Positions 28,922-37,731 are shown, numbered from the stretch's first letter. The stretch: 56,206 nucleotides of DNA from Alphaproteobacteria bacterium (GCA_024280375.1 JAJRQF010000034.1:1-56206); one strand, 5' to 3'. The notes: generated by a model not told the origin, from the letters alone. Translations and numbers: made by a program.

Positions 28922-29695
28922 ATGCTGAAAACCAGAATTATCCCCTGTTTGGATGTGGCCGATGGGCGGGTGGTCAAAGGCGTGAATTTTGTTGACCTGG
29001 TTGATGCTGGCGATCCGGTTGAAGCAGCCATTGCCTATGATGCGGCCGGTGCGGATGAATTATGTTTCCTCGATATTACCGCCTCAAGCGATGGTCGCGA
29101 GGCAACCTTCGGTATGATTGAGCGCACCGCTGAACATTGTTTTATGCCGCTCACCGTTGGCGGCGGGGTGCGCGAACTTTCAGACATCAGACGGTTGTTG
29201 TTGGCTGGCGCTGACAAAGTATCTATCAATACGACCGCGGTTAAAAACCCGGATTTTATTGCCGAGGCCGCCGATAAATTTGGCAATCAATGTATTGTCG
29301 TTGCCATTGATGCCAAGAAAGTATCAAACGTTGGCGAGCCAGATCGCTGGGAAATATTTACCCATGGCGGGCGCACAGAAACCGGCATTGATGCGGTCGA
29401 GTTTGCTCAGTTAATGGTGAAAAAAGGGGCGGGCGAAATATTACTGACCTCAATGGACCGGGACGGCACCAAAACTGGCTATAATCTGCCCCTAACCCGC
29501 GCCATCAGCGATGCGGTCAAAGTGCCGGTTATCGCATCCGGCGGTGTTGGCAATCTCGATCATCTGGTTGAAGGTGTTAAAGAGGGGCATGCAAGTGCTG
29601 TGCTGGCTGCATCCATATTTCACTTCGGAACCTATAGTATACTAGAGGCCAAGCAGCATATGGCAAAAGCCGGTATTGCTGTTCGCATCGATTGA
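28922..29695 (+). CDS. hisF: Imidazole glycerol phosphate synthase cyclase subunit HisF
   Basis: HisF uses ammonia from HisH to close the imidazole ring. [19 protein letters not shown] carries the catalytic Asp, [28 protein letters not shown] is conserved, and [14 protein letters not shown] carries the second Asp. It starts two bases after the hisA stop and is normal length (257). Confidence 0.98.
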   Translation: MLKTRIIPCLDVADGRVVKGVNFVDLVDAGDPVEAAIAYDAAGADELCFLDITASSDGREATFGMIERTAEHCFMPLTVGGGVRELSDIRRLLLAGADKVSINTTAVKNPDFIAEAADKFGNQCIVVAIDAKKVSNVGEPDRWEIFTHGGRTETGIDAVEFAQLMVKKGAGEILLTSMDRDGTKTGYNLPLTRAISDAVKVPVIASGGVGNLDHLVEGVKEGHASAVLAASIFHFGTYSILEAKQHMAKAGIAVRID

Positions 29696-29707
29696 GAAGA
29701 GGCTATC

Positions 29708-30022
29708 ATGGGTGATTTTTCACTTGTAGATCTGGAAAAAATTATCAAGGCGCGTTCCGGTGAAAGCCCGGATGTCTCCTATACGGCGAGCCTGTGCCAA
29801 AAGGGCATTGGTAAAGCGGCTGAAAAGCTCGGCGAAGAGGCGGTTGAAACTATCATTGCAGCGGTTAGTCAAGGTTCGGATGAATTAACCGCCGAGGCTG
29901 CAGATTTGTTATACCATTTGCTGGTTGTGCTGCAACTTGGCGGCGTTACATTGGAAGATGTTATGGACGAGTTACAACGCAGGACCGCGCAATCTGGCCA
30001 TGAAGAAAAGTCCAACCGCTGA
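29708..30022 (+). CDS. hisE: Phosphoribosyl-ATP pyrophosphatase HisE
   Basis: HisE removes pyrophosphate from phosphoribosyl-ATP, the second histidine step. The all-alpha NTP-PPase motif is visible as [18 protein letters not shown] and [13 protein letters not shown]. Length is 104. It is 12 bp behind hisF. The separate cyclohydrolase HisI is not in the window. Confidence 0.95.
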   Translation: MGDFSLVDLEKIIKARSGESPDVSYTASLCQKGIGKAAEKLGEEAVETIIAAVSQGSDELTAEAADLLYHLLVVLQLGGVTLEDVMDELQRRTAQSGHEEKSNR

Positions 30023-30059
30023 TTATAACAAACAGGCAAGCATATTGAGAGGCTTGAAT

Positions 30060-31043
30060 ATGGATCAGGAAACCAAGCTGAATTCCTCCGATACCGGAGG
30101 ATATGAGGACGGCCTTTCGCCATACCGGATCTATACCGCCAGGGAATGGAGCGAATTTCGCGCCGATACCCAATTAACTCTGAGCGAAGATGAGGTGTTT
30201 CGACTGCGCTCAATGAATGATCCGATTTCATTGAATGAAGTGCGGGTTATTTATCTTTCCCTGTCGCGGTTGCTTTCAAGCCATGTGGAAGCCGCCCAAG
30301 AACTGTTTCACCAACGCCGCAGGTTCCTGAATATAAAGAGTGAAAAAACCCCGTTTATCATTGGAATGGCCGGCTCCGTTGCGGTTGGAAAGTCCACCAC
30401 CGCCCGTATCCTTAAAGAGCTGATGTCGCGTTGGCCAAACAGCCCCAAGGTTGATTTAATCACTACGGATGGATTTCTGTATCCCAATGCAGAGCTTGAG
30501 GCTCTCGGATTAATGCAGCGAAAAGGCTTTCCCGAGAGCTTTGATCGGCGGGCGGTGTTGCAATTTTTATCTGACATCAAGGCCGGAAAACGGCCGATTA
30601 AGGCGCCGGTATATTCCCATTTCAGCTATGATGTTTTGCCCGATGAATATGCGATAGTTGATCTGCCGGATATTCTGATTTTCGAAGGCCTGAACGTCTT
30701 GCAGGTCAATGATTTGCCCAAGGATGGCAATTCAGTTCCGTTTGTTTCTGATTTTTTCGATTTCTCTATCTATATTGATGCGGATGAAGAACTGATCCGC
30801 CATTGGTATGTGGAGCGTTTCATGCGCCTGCGGGAAACAGCCTTTACCGATCCCGGCTCTTATTTTCACCGCTTTTCAAAAATTTCACCGGAAGAGGCAT
30901 TGAAAACCGCAATTGCACTTTGGGAAGATATTAACCTGCTCAACCTGCATGAAAACATATTGCCGACCCGCCCGCGGGCCGATCTGATTTTACGAAAAGG
31001 TGCCGATCATCTGGTGGATCAGGTAACTTTACGAAAATTATAA
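30060..31043 (+). CDS. coaA: Type I pantothenate kinase
   Basis: CoaA phosphorylates pantothenate, the first committed step of CoA synthesis. [22 protein letters not shown] precedes the P-loop [17 protein letters not shown] and the segments [27 protein letters not shown] and IFEGLNVLQ. The ATG at 30060 has GAGG eight bases upstream and gives 327 residues, matching the family. The frame's extension back into hisE is rejected. It follows the histidine genes, as in many Rhizobiales. Confidence 0.96.
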   Translation: MDQETKLNSSDTGGYEDGLSPYRIYTAREWSEFRADTQLTLSEDEVFRLRSMNDPISLNEVRVIYLSLSRLLSSHVEAAQELFHQRRRFLNIKSEKTPFIIGMAGSVAVGKSTTARILKELMSRWPNSPKVDLITTDGFLYPNAELEALGLMQRKGFPESFDRRAVLQFLSDIKAGKRPIKAPVYSHFSYDVLPDEYAIVDLPDILIFEGLNVLQVNDLPKDGNSVPFVSDFFDFSIYIDADEELIRHWYVERFMRLRETAFTDPGSYFHRFSKISPEEALKTAIALWEDINLLNLHENILPTRPRADLILRKGADHLVDQVTLRKL

Positions 31044-31100
31044 AGCGCCGGACTGGAATAACCGGCCCGACGCTTAAATGGATTTTACTGTTTGTGTATA

Positions 31101-31382
31101 TCAAATCTGATCGGCGCGATTAACTTCCATCAGCAGTTTTTCAGTTTTGGCATCTTCAATTTTATTGACCAGTTTTCCCGCTTCTTCGTTATCCCGCATT
31201 GTTTTGGTGAGTGAGATAGAGGTGTTGACCAGCATAATGGCGGCCATTGCGTAAAATCCTTTGGCCGAAAAGCTCGCTTCGAGAAAATAAATGCCGCCAG
31301 CCATCATCCCGGCAGCCAGTACAAAGCTTGCGGTGGTGAATGTGGTCCATGCGGATGAGTGTTTTACAGCTGTATCAGTCAT
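31101..31382 (-). CDS. YiaA/YiaB-type two-helix membrane protein
   Basis: The 93-residue product has two hydrophobic helices (AWTTFTTASFVLAAGMMAGGIYFL and KGFYAMAAIMLVNTSISLTKTMRD), matching the YiaA/YiaB two-helix domain. A charged cytosolic tail follows. It lies 51 bp downstream of the PspA-like gene on the same strand and is probably in the same transcript under the divergent TetR repressor. The molecular function of the family is not known. Confidence 0.85.
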   Translation of the reverse strand: MTDTAVKHSSAWTTFTTASFVLAAGMMAGGIYFLEASFSAKGFYAMAAIMLVNTSISLTKTMRDNEEAGKLVNKIEDAKTEKLLMEVNRADQI

Positions 31383-31433
31383 TTGTTTGTTCCTTTAATT
31401 GGTTGAATTGGTCAGTTTGTTCATGCAGATTTT

Positions 31434-32120
31434 TTACCGGCTTTTTTGGCCAGCTTTTTTGCAGAGACGGGCAAGCACATCATCAGCGCTGGTTTTGAGT
31501 GGCGTGCCGCAACCGGCCTCAGCCAGCTTTTCGGTGATATTAATGGGGGTTCCGCTCTGCAGCATCTCATCAATTGCCTGCGAGGTAAGATCATGCCGGG
31601 TCTGGCGTTGGCGCAATTTATTCAGGGTTGTTTCCGCATCTTCAAGCGTGTTCAGCCCGGTTTGCAACGGTTGGTCACGTAGTTTGTGTACCCGGTCGGT
31701 TGCGGTGGCTATTCTTTGACCGCGGCGTAATTCGCGCAATTTCATTTCGGCCTGCTGAACATTTATTTTAAGGCGCGAAAGTTCTTTTGCATAGAGTTCC
31801 TGTGCCTCGGCAGAAGTGGCGCGTTCGCTTTCCATCAATGCAATGCAAGTGGCAGCTTCCTGGGCAAGGTCGTGTTTGTCTTGTTTGAGCGCAACAATTG
31901 TCCGTTGTTCGAGATCTTCAATACGTTTCACCAGAGCCTCGTGTTGAATTTCTTCCTGCCTGCTTTGGGCAATGGCAATCGCAACGGATTTTCTGGCAGC
32001 CGATACACCCTGTGCGGCTTCCCGCATTTGTTGGTCTAAAAGTGTTAGCGCATGGCGTTCGCTAAACTCTTCAGCCGCCGAATGGGTAGCACCTCGCATG
32101 AGGGTCAAAATTTGTTTGAT
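31434..32120 (-). CDS. PspA/IM30-like coiled-coil protein
   Basis: The 228-residue product is almost entirely helical and charged, beginning MIKQILTLMRGATHSAAEEFSERHALTLLDQQMREA, which resembles the start of PspA/IM30/Vipp1 proteins (an amphipathic helix followed by ALxLLDQQxREA). Long heptad-like stretches rich in Glu, Gln and Arg follow to about residue 165. The ATG at 32120 has AGGAG eight bases upstream; the frame's upstream Met lies in an operator and is rejected. The known family protects stressed membranes by oligomerising on them. That role is inferred here. Confidence 0.8.
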   Translation of the reverse strand: MKQILTLMRGATHSAAEEFSERHALTLLDQQMREAAQGVSAARKSVAIAIAQSRQEEIQHEALVKRIEDLEQRTIVALKQDKHDLAQEAATCIALMESERATSAEAQELYAKELSRLKINVQQAEMKLRELRRGQRIATATDRVHKLRDQPLQTGLNTLEDAETTLNKLRQRQTRHDLTSQAIDEMLQSGTPINITEKLAEAGCGTPLKTSADDVLARLCKKAGQKSR

Positions 32121-32149
32121 CATCTGATTTTCTCCTTGTATGGTCTTCA

Positions 32150-32162
32150 TGAACGTCGTTCA
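32150..32162. promoter_or_regulatory. TetR-type operator 1 (TGAACGTCGTTCA)
   Basis: A perfect TGAAC-N3-GTTCA palindrome 30 bp upstream of the PspA-like start, in the divergent gap with the TetR gene. It shares both half sites with two further copies at 32184 and 32206. Confidence 0.8.
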
Positions 32163-32183
32163 CGTAATCAATATAGTGTTCGG

Positions 32184-32196
32184 TGAACAATGTTCA
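32184..32196. promoter_or_regulatory. TetR-type operator 2 (TGAACAATGTTCA)
   Basis: A perfect TGAAC-N3-GTTCA palindrome identical to operator 3, 22 bp from it (about two helical turns) and 34 bp from operator 1 (about three turns). Confidence 0.85.
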
Positions 32197-32205
32197 AGAA
32201 TTAAA

Positions 32206-32218
32206 TGAACAATGTTCA
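32206..32218. promoter_or_regulatory. TetR-type operator 3 (TGAACAATGTTCA)
   Basis: This is identical to operator 2 and 25 bp upstream of the tetR ATG. Its position suggests autoregulation as well as control of the divergent pair. Confidence 0.85.
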
Positions 32219-32243
32219 TGAATTGAAGAGCTAAGGTTAACAA

Positions 32244-32828
32244 ATGGGAAAAAGAGAAGCTGCGCATAAGCTGCTGACAGAAAAGCTACTCACTGCCGCA
32301 ATCCTGCGGGTAGAAAAATCAGGACTGGAGCATTTGCGCGCGCGCGATATTACCAATGATGCGGGCTGCGCATTGGGCACATTATATAAATGCTATGCTG
32401 ATCTGGATGATCTGATTATTCATGTGAACTCAAAAACTCTGGGCTTGATGAAAAAGGCCCTGGGTGATGCAGGAACTGATGTAGCCGATCCGGTCGAAGC
32501 GTTAAAAGCTCTGGCGATTGCTTATCTTGATTTTGCCGTAGAGAACAAAAACCTGTGGTCTGCGGTTTTTAAACATCGATTGCATGAGGGCCAATCCACC
32601 CCGGAATGGCACCGGATGGAGAATATGGCATTGCTTGATTTGATCGCAAAACCAATGAGCGCGATTAATACAGATCTTGATGAGCAGCAATTGCAAGTTC
32701 GCAGCCGCACCTATTTTGCCGCCGTGCATGGCATTGTATCTATCAGTTTGCAGGACCGCTTTATTTCGCTTTCCGGAGACGTGCTGCGTTCCGAACTTGA
32801 GCATTTTGTCGAAAGACTGGCCAATTAG
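32244..32828 (+). CDS. TetR/AcrR family transcriptional regulator
   Basis: The N-terminal helix-turn-helix is clear: AILRVEKSGLEHLRARDITNDAGCALGTLYKCYADLDDLI (about residues 17-56). The ligand-binding half (FAVENKNLWSAVFKHRLHEG..., RSRTYFAAVHGIVSISLQDRFI) resembles the TetR subfamily with a C-terminal WHG-like region, where VHGI stands near the usual W-H-G. An AAGG Shine-Dalgarno precedes the ATG. It diverges from the PspA-like/YiaA-like pair across three matching palindromes and most likely represses both directions. Confidence 0.9.
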   Translation: MGKREAAHKLLTEKLLTAAILRVEKSGLEHLRARDITNDAGCALGTLYKCYADLDDLIIHVNSKTLGLMKKALGDAGTDVADPVEALKALAIAYLDFAVENKNLWSAVFKHRLHEGQSTPEWHRMENMALLDLIAKPMSAINTDLDEQQLQVRSRTYFAAVHGIVSISLQDRFISLSGDVLRSELEHFVERLAN

Positions 32829-32829
32829 A

Positions 32830-32931
32830 CTCTTTCATGTTTACATGGAAGCAGTCAGGCCACGAATAGTGGCTCGATACTTATGCATCGCTCCCGCGAA
32901 GGCTGGTGCGTAGCACCAAATGGCCGTGAGC
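32830..32931. repeat. Dispersed multi-hairpin intergenic repeat, copy B
   Basis: It starts with the same 22-bp block as 4493-4514. Then come GGCCAC-GAATA-GTGGCT (32858-32874), CGATAC-TTAT-GCATCG (32875-32890), TGGTGC-GTA-GCACCA (32904-32918) and the tail GGCCGTGAGCGA. Relative to copy A, paired positions in the second hairpin change together (GGTG/CACC to GATA/CATC-like), keeping most base pairs. It fills the gap between the TetR gene and the convergent HPr gene. Confidence 0.75.
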
Positions 32932-32976
32932 GATAAGAAAATAGAGTGTGCCCATCAAAGGCGGACACGCTTTACC

Positions 32977-33276
32977 CTAACAATCTTCATCAAAGCGGTT
33001 TTCCACCAGTTCCTGCAAAGCATCAAGAACTTCATTGGCTTGCCTGCCGCTGGCAGAAACCTCAATACAGCACCCGGAAGATGCTGCAAGCATCATCAAT
33101 CCCATGATTGACGTGGCACATACGCAAGCACCGTTTTTTGTCACCAGAACTTTCGCGTCAAACCGTTCGGCAGTTTTAACAAATTTCGCGGAAGCACGGG
33201 CATGCAGGCCCTTTTTATTGATAATATTCAACAGGCGCGATGGTGCAATTTCCGATTTTGTTTTAACGCTGATCAC
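32977..33276 (-). CDS. HPr family phosphocarrier protein
   Basis: HPr passes phosphate from enzyme I to EIIA proteins. The phosphorylated His is H25 in KKGLHARASAKFV, and the HprK target Ser is S56 in ATSIMGLMMLAAS. The start is GTG, overlapping the EIIA stop as GTGA. Odd points are an N-terminal extension of about ten residues and five cysteines (51, 53, 69, 70, 99) in a protein family usually poor in them. With the next two genes it forms the truncated, regulatory PTS typical of alphaproteobacteria. Confidence 0.94.
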   Translation of the reverse strand: MISVKTKSEIAPSRLLNIINKKGLHARASAKFVKTAERFDAKVLVTKNGACVCATSIMGLMMLAASSGCCIEVSASGRQANEVLDALQELVENRFDEDC

Positions 33277-33674
33277 TGGCCCGATAACACCTGGCTTGCC
33301 ACATTAATATATTTACGGCCCGAATCCTGCGCCTCATTCAGGGCGAGATCCATGTCGTCTTCACTGCGAACGCTGGCAAGTTTTATCAACATTGGCAGGT
33401 TTACACCGGCAACAACCTCTATCGTGCCGGTTTCCATGACAGAAATTGCAAGGTTGGACGGCGTGCCACCAAACATATCTGTCAGCAAGATAACGCCGGT
33501 GCCACTATTGACCTCAGACACGGCATTCAAAATATCCAGCCGCCGCTTTTCCATGTCATCATCCGGCCCAATAGATATCGTGCTCAGCTGATTTTGTGGT
33601 CCCACCACATGCTCCAGTGCCAATCTAAACTCATGTGCCAGCCCGCCATGGGTAACCAGTACAAGTCCTATCAT
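33273..33674 (-). CDS. PTS mannose-type EIIA domain protein
   Basis: The 133-residue protein is a stand-alone EIIA of the mannose family. The phosphoryl-accepting His is H9 in IGLVLVTHGGLAHEFRLALEHVVG, and VILLTDMFGGTPSNLAISVM is conserved. The ATG at 33674 has AAGGA upstream and is preferred to the TTG one codon before. There is no EIIB or EIIC nearby, so the role is regulatory rather than sugar transport, as described for rhizobial and Brucella EIIA-Man. Confidence 0.94.
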   Translation of the reverse strand: MIGLVLVTHGGLAHEFRLALEHVVGPQNQLSTISIGPDDDMEKRRLDILNAVSEVNSGTGVILLTDMFGGTPSNLAISVMETGTIEVVAGVNLPMLIKLASVRSEDDMDLALNEAQDSGRKYINVASQVLSGQ

Positions 33675-33850
33675 CAACTAGCTTCCTTCAGCCGTTGCAT
33701 CATTCGTTTTAAAAGCGAACTGCAAAAATGCCTAATTATTTCCTGAAAATTCATTGTGGCAGGCTTGAAAGTGGTTGCAAGTTTTTTTCTCATTGCCCGT
33801 ATGATTAAAAGCCGCCAAATATGACTATATTTAAGCGTTATACCAACTGC

Positions 33851-34309
33851 TCAGGTGCATAACTTACTCATACTTGCAGTAATAATCCGAAAAGATTGTT
33901 CTAATTGGAATTGGGGCACTGAAATTTCAGGCAATGAAATACCTTTGATATTTCGGCTGTTTTCCAAAGGCATGCGGGCCAGTTTTTCTGGTGAAATAAT
34001 TTCAACCACCAGATTAATCACCGTTGAGGCAACAAAGGAATTTTTATAAATACCAAATCCGCGAATCTCACACAGGCCTGATATATCTATCGGGCACTCA
34101 CCAATCAGGCGACCGTTGGCATTGTGCAATAATGTCTGATCATCAGCAACCATTGCGGCAAATTGGGAAGTTTCGGTTGCCCGGTCAATTAAATGCAGCA
34201 TCAGGGATGTTTTGCCAGAACCCGATGGCCCACAGACCAAAATGCCCTGATTGCCAATAATCAGGCAATTGGCATGCAGGTTCTCATGGTTTTGATAATT
34301 CTTCTGCAA
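33851..34309 (-). CDS. hprK: HPr kinase/phosphorylase (short alphaproteobacterial form)
   Basis: HprK phosphorylates HPr on Ser and reverses the reaction. The P-loop GILVCGPSGSGKTSLMLHLIDR and the later ISGLCEIRGFGIY (the HprK signature region) are present. The N-terminal domain found in Firmicutes is absent, as usual for alphaproteobacteria. The start is uncertain: ATGs at 34384 and 34375 lie inside chvG, while TTG at 34309, eleven bases after the chvG stop, gives a typical 152-residue protein with AGGT upstream. Co-orientation with chvI-chvG links PTS and envelope signalling. Confidence 0.9.
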   Translation of the reverse strand: MQKNYQNHENLHANCLIIGNQGILVCGPSGSGKTSLMLHLIDRATETSQFAAMVADDQTLLHNANGRLIGECPIDISGLCEIRGFGIYKNSFVASTVINLVVEIISPEKLARMPLENSRNIKGISLPEISVPQFQLEQSFRIITASMSKLCT

Positions 34310-34319
34310 GGCATCAGAC

Positions 34320-36164
34320 CTATTTATCTGCAGGCAATTTAACGACAAACCGGGCACCGGTAATACCTGTACCATTTTCCACATTGGTCACCCGGATTGT
34401 ACCTCCGTGGGCTTCGATGATTTGTTTGGAAATTGACAGCCCAAGGCCTGAATTTTGTCCAAACTCTTCCTGATCAGGACGATCAGTATAAAACCGCTCA
34501 AAAATGCGGTCGATTTGTTCTGCCTGAATACCTGGCCCGTTATCTTCAACTGTCAGAAAAACCCAACGGTCCCTGCGCTCCAGCGTAACCGAGATTTTAC
34601 CACCAGGTTTTGGAACAAATGAGCAGGCATTATCCAACAGGTTGTTGATCACCTGTCCAAAACGGCTCTCGATGCCGGAAATAACAAACGGTTTGAGGTT
34701 AACAACCGGAGGGATGGTCAGGAGCCGTCCGGAAAGACCTTTTCCAATGATACCGGTGGTTTTGAGGATATTGAAAAAGATTTTTACCCCATTATCGGTT
34801 TTATCGCGACCGAGGCGCAGGCTTTTGATATCAAGCAACAGCTCTTCTAAATCAAATTCATTTGCGTCCTCGCGTGCCAATTCCGCATCCAGTCTGGAAG
34901 CGTTGGAAATGTCCGTAATCAGCCGGTCCAGTCTTATCACGTCATGCTGGATAACATCCATCAACCGTTGGCGTTGCAGGTCGGTTTTCACCAGCGGCAG
35001 AGTTTCAACCGCACTGCGCAAAGAGGTCAGTGGGTTTTTCAGTTCGTGACTGACATCGGCTGCAAAACTTTCAATAGCCTCGATACGCGAGTAAAGCGAC
35101 GACATCATATCGCGAAGGGCAATTGAAAGGTGGCCAATTTCATCTTGCCGATCAGAAAAATCAGGAATTTCCTGCCTGGAGTTCCCTTTTAACCTCACCC
35201 GCTCGGCAGCCGCAGATAAACGGCGCAAGGGTTGCGCAATAGTGCTTGCAAGAAAAATTGATAATAGCATTGTCACAATTGCTGCAACTGCCGTTACACG
35301 AACAATCGCCAGCCTTTCGGCCCGCACAATTTTATCAATATCATCGCCCTTGGTGGAAAGCAGCAGCACGCCCAGGATCGCCCGAAAACGTTGAACCGGC
35401 ACCGCTACAGATACAACCAGTCTGCCCGCATCGTCCACCCGAACAATACTGGCGGGCGCCCCGGTCAGGGCCGTCACCACCTCAGGGTATTTTGTACCAT
35501 CGCCGCCGGGATACTCTTTATATATCGGCAGGTCAGTGCGAAGCAGCCAGCCATTTACAATATCATCAAACCTGTCGACAATATTTTTGTCCCCTGCTGC
35601 AATCGCAGGCAGGTTATACCGTAATATCTGGCCACGGGAATAAAGATGGCGCGAGTCAATGATAATCAATCCATTCGGGTCATAAATTCTGGCGCGCGTT
35701 CGGGTTGGAGAAATCAGCTGACGTAAAACCGGTGCAACCTGCTCTGGATCAATCGGAAAATCGAGATTACTTAAACTGTCATCGGTTGGAAAAATACTTT
35801 CGCCTGCCTGCAATTCGACCAGTTTATCCGGGTCAATTGTCAAGGAATTGGTCTCGACTGTGGCCGATGCAGCAATGGCGCTGGAAATAATTTGTCCCTG
35901 AATTAATAGGCTTTCAATCCGTGCATCGGTAAGTCCGGCTCTAAACTGGTTAAGATAGAGAATGCCTGAAAGTAGAATAATCAGTGCGGTCAGGTTGAGA
36001 AAAATTATCCGCCGCGTAATGCTGGTGAGCAAATGCAGTCGAAATACGCGGGTAATCTTGCTCAGAAATTTACGGAATAATCCAAACCGCCGGGTGCTGC
36101 GATCTTTGCCTTTGGGCGGATTCCCGGTTTCAGTTGAAATATTATGGTCAGCCTCAATGGCCAT
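34320..36164 (-). CDS. chvG: Sensor histidine kinase ChvG
   Basis: ChvG (ExoS/BvrS) senses acid or envelope stress and phosphorylates ChvI. The 614-residue protein has a first membrane helix (53-72), a periplasmic sensor domain (about 75-285), a second helix (286-309) and a HAMP region. The H-box FAADVSHELKNPLTS places the phospho-His at 373. The ATPase boxes are NNLLDNACSF, VEDNGPGI and GLGLSISKQIIEAHGG. It is followed by hprK on the same strand. A perfect hairpin lies just upstream of its start. Confidence 0.96.
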   Translation of the reverse strand: MAIEADHNISTETGNPPKGKDRSTRRFGLFRKFLSKITRVFRLHLLTSITRRIIFLNLTALIILLSGILYLNQFRAGLTDARIESLLIQGQIISSAIAASATVETNSLTIDPDKLVELQAGESIFPTDDSLSNLDFPIDPEQVAPVLRQLISPTRTRARIYDPNGLIIIDSRHLYSRGQILRYNLPAIAAGDKNIVDRFDDIVNGWLLRTDLPIYKEYPGGDGTKYPEVVTALTGAPASIVRVDDAGRLVVSVAVPVQRFRAILGVLLLSTKGDDIDKIVRAERLAIVRVTAVAAIVTMLLSIFLASTIAQPLRRLSAAAERVRLKGNSRQEIPDFSDRQDEIGHLSIALRDMMSSLYSRIEAIESFAADVSHELKNPLTSLRSAVETLPLVKTDLQRQRLMDVIQHDVIRLDRLITDISNASRLDAELAREDANEFDLEELLLDIKSLRLGRDKTDNGVKIFFNILKTTGIIGKGLSGRLLTIPPVVNLKPFVISGIESRFGQVINNLLDNACSFVPKPGGKISVTLERRDRWVFLTVEDNGPGIQAEQIDRIFERFYTDRPDQEEFGQNSGLGLSISKQIIEAHGGTIRVTNVENGTGITGARFVVKLPADK

Positions 36165-36175
36165 TGCTTAGCGCA

Positions 36176-36190
36176 CCGGGAAAGTCCCGG
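36176..36190 (-). promoter_or_regulatory. Hairpin in the chvI-chvG intergenic leader
   Basis: CCGGGA pairs perfectly with TCCCGG across a three-base loop, 12 bp upstream of the chvG ATG. It could attenuate chvG relative to chvI, or affect ribosome access. No T-tract follows it on the minus strand. Confidence 0.45.
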
Positions 36191-36251
36191 CCCAACAATT
36201 TTGGCAGCATTCTACAATGCCGATATTTGTTACACAGAAGCAACGGTTCCC

Positions 36252-36956
36252 CTAGCCTTCCTTAAACCGGTATCCCACGCCGTAAAGCGTATCAATCATA
36301 TCGAAATTATCATCCACCGCCTTGAATTTTTTTCTCAAGCGCTTGATGTGGCTGTCAATCGTGCGATCGTCAACATAGACTTGATCATCATAGGCCGCAT
36401 CCATCAGTGCATCCCGGCTTTTTACCACACCAGGTCGTTGGGCAAGCGAATACAAAATCAGAAATTCAGTAACGGTCAACGTAACCGGTTTTCCATCCCA
36501 TTCGCAGGTATGGCGTTCCTGGTCCATGCTGAGCAATCCCCGCTCAAGGCTTTTGGATGGATCGCTTTTTATTTTTAAGCCGCTTTCGCCGCGCTGGGAG
36601 ACCCTACGAATAACCGCACGAACCCGTTCGATCAGCAATCGTTGTGAGAACGGTTTTTTGATAAAATCATCGGCGCCCATTTTTAGGCCAAACAATTCAT
36701 CAATCTCCTCGTCCTTCGAGGTTAGAAAAATAACCGGTAGATCTGATTTTTGACGCAAACGGCGCAATAATTCCATACCATCCATGCGTGGCATTTTGAT
36801 ATCGAAAATCGCCAGATCGGGCAGTTTAGCAGTAAGGCCATCCAGCGCTGTTGCGCCATCCGTATAGGTGTCGACCTTATAGCCTTCAGCTTCAAGAGCA
36901 ATCGACACTGATGTCAAAATATTTCGATCATCATCGACAAGAGCGATGGTCGTCAT
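36252..36956 (-). CDS. chvI: Response regulator ChvI
   Basis: ChvI is the OmpR-type partner of ChvG. The receiver domain has the acidic pocket VDDDR, the phosphorylated D52 in [16 protein letters not shown], the Thr in [10 protein letters not shown] and the Lys in FIKKPFS. The winged-helix DNA-binding domain ends [17 protein letters not shown]...TLYGVGYRF. The ATG at 36956 has GGAG nine bases upstream and gives 234 residues. The frame's 48-codon extension upstream is rejected. Confidence 0.96.
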   Translation of the reverse strand: MTTIALVDDDRNILTSVSIALEAEGYKVDTYTDGATALDGLTAKLPDLAIFDIKMPRMDGMELLRRLRQKSDLPVIFLTSKDEEIDELFGLKMGADDFIKKPFSQRLLIERVRAVIRRVSQRGESGLKIKSDPSKSLERGLLSMDQERHTCEWDGKPVTLTVTEFLILYSLAQRPGVVKSRDALMDAAYDDQVYVDDRTIDSHIKRLRKKFKAVDDNFDMIDTLYGVGYRFKEG

Positions 36957-37124
36957 GATAGTATTCTCCAAAATTCTTTTATGCTTATACGTCAACAAAT
37001 GGTCAATGGCGATAAAATTGCGCGTAAATTGTGGCAATCCGGTTAACTGGCAGGTTAATCCGCAGATATTATGGCGGCTTATCAAGCAGTTAACCAGCAA
37101 ATGAAGCGAATAGTGAATAGGTAA

Positions 37125-37673
37125 ATGATGTCTTCCTCAAATAATACCACCATCGCCAGCAATATTTGGCACCAAATGCAAGTTGCAGCATTCGGCACAT
37201 TGGAAAAAAGCGGCTTCCCGCATGTCTCATTAGTAACTATAGCACCGCAAAATGATGGATCAGCCCTGTTGTTACTTTCCAGTCTTGCAAGACATACGCA
37301 AAATATCAAACGTGATGGGCGTACATCCCTGCTGGTCAATGCCGTGCCCAGGCGGGGAGAAGTGCCGGGAGAAAAAGTGGATGATCATGATCATCCGGAA
37401 GATCCCCCGGAAGATCCCCCGGAAGATCCCCCGGAAGATCCCCCGGAAGATCCATTGGCAGATGAGCGTATTACGGTTCATGGGCACATAAAACAACTGC
37501 CCGCTGATCAGATTGAAGCTGGGAAAATCGCTTTTCTTGATCGGCACCCAACGGCGGGCCTCTATATCGGATTTCAGGATTTTACACTTTATCGGTTTTG
37601 TCCGTCAGAAGTTTTTCTGGTGGGTGGGTTTGGTCGTATTGAAACGCTGCCTGCTGAAATTTTACAGATGTAA
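37125..37673 (+). CDS. PNPOx-fold (HugZ-like) FMN/heme-binding family protein with PEDP repeat
   Basis: The 182-residue product matches the split-barrel pyridoxamine-phosphate-oxidase-like family ([48 protein letters not shown], and [18 protein letters not shown]...[17 protein letters not shown]). A low-complexity insert sits at residues 85-110: an Asp/His-rich stretch DDHDH, then five copies of PEDP encoded by a 12-bp tandem repeat. It is placed just before [12 protein letters not shown], a loop in relatives. No C-terminal DUF2470-type domain is present. It diverges from chvI and lies upstream of pckA. Substrate is unknown. Confidence 0.85.
   Translation: MMSSSNNTTIASNIWHQMQVAAFGTLEKSGFPHVSLVTIAPQNDGSALLLLSSLARHTQNIKRDGRTSLLVNAVPRRGEVPGEKVDDHDHPEDPPEDPPEDPPEDPPEDPLADERITVHGHIKQLPADQIEAGKIAFLDRHPTAGLYIGFQDFTLYRFCPSEVFLVGGFGRIETLPAEILQM
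37395..37454 (+). repeat. Five-copy 12-bp in-frame tandem repeat
   Basis: The unit CCGGAAGATCCC is repeated four times exactly, and a fifth time with a final A. It encodes Pro-Glu-Asp-Pro in each unit. Copy-number changes would alter the length of a protein loop without shifting frame. Confidence 0.95.
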
Positions 37674-37731
37674 TTGGCGGGACGATAAAAATACTAATCG
37701 TTTAGAGTGGCAGTTTTTTTGCGCCAATTAA

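Noticed and set aside
31041-31075. GC-rich inverted repeat after coaA
   Set aside because: The stem AAGCG...CGCTT has a five-base bulge and no T-tract, so it is too weak to call a terminator.
37395-37454. Short direct repeats that might suggest a CRISPR or minisatellite locus
   Set aside because: The 12-bp units have no spacers and are in frame within a gene, so this is a coding tandem repeat.
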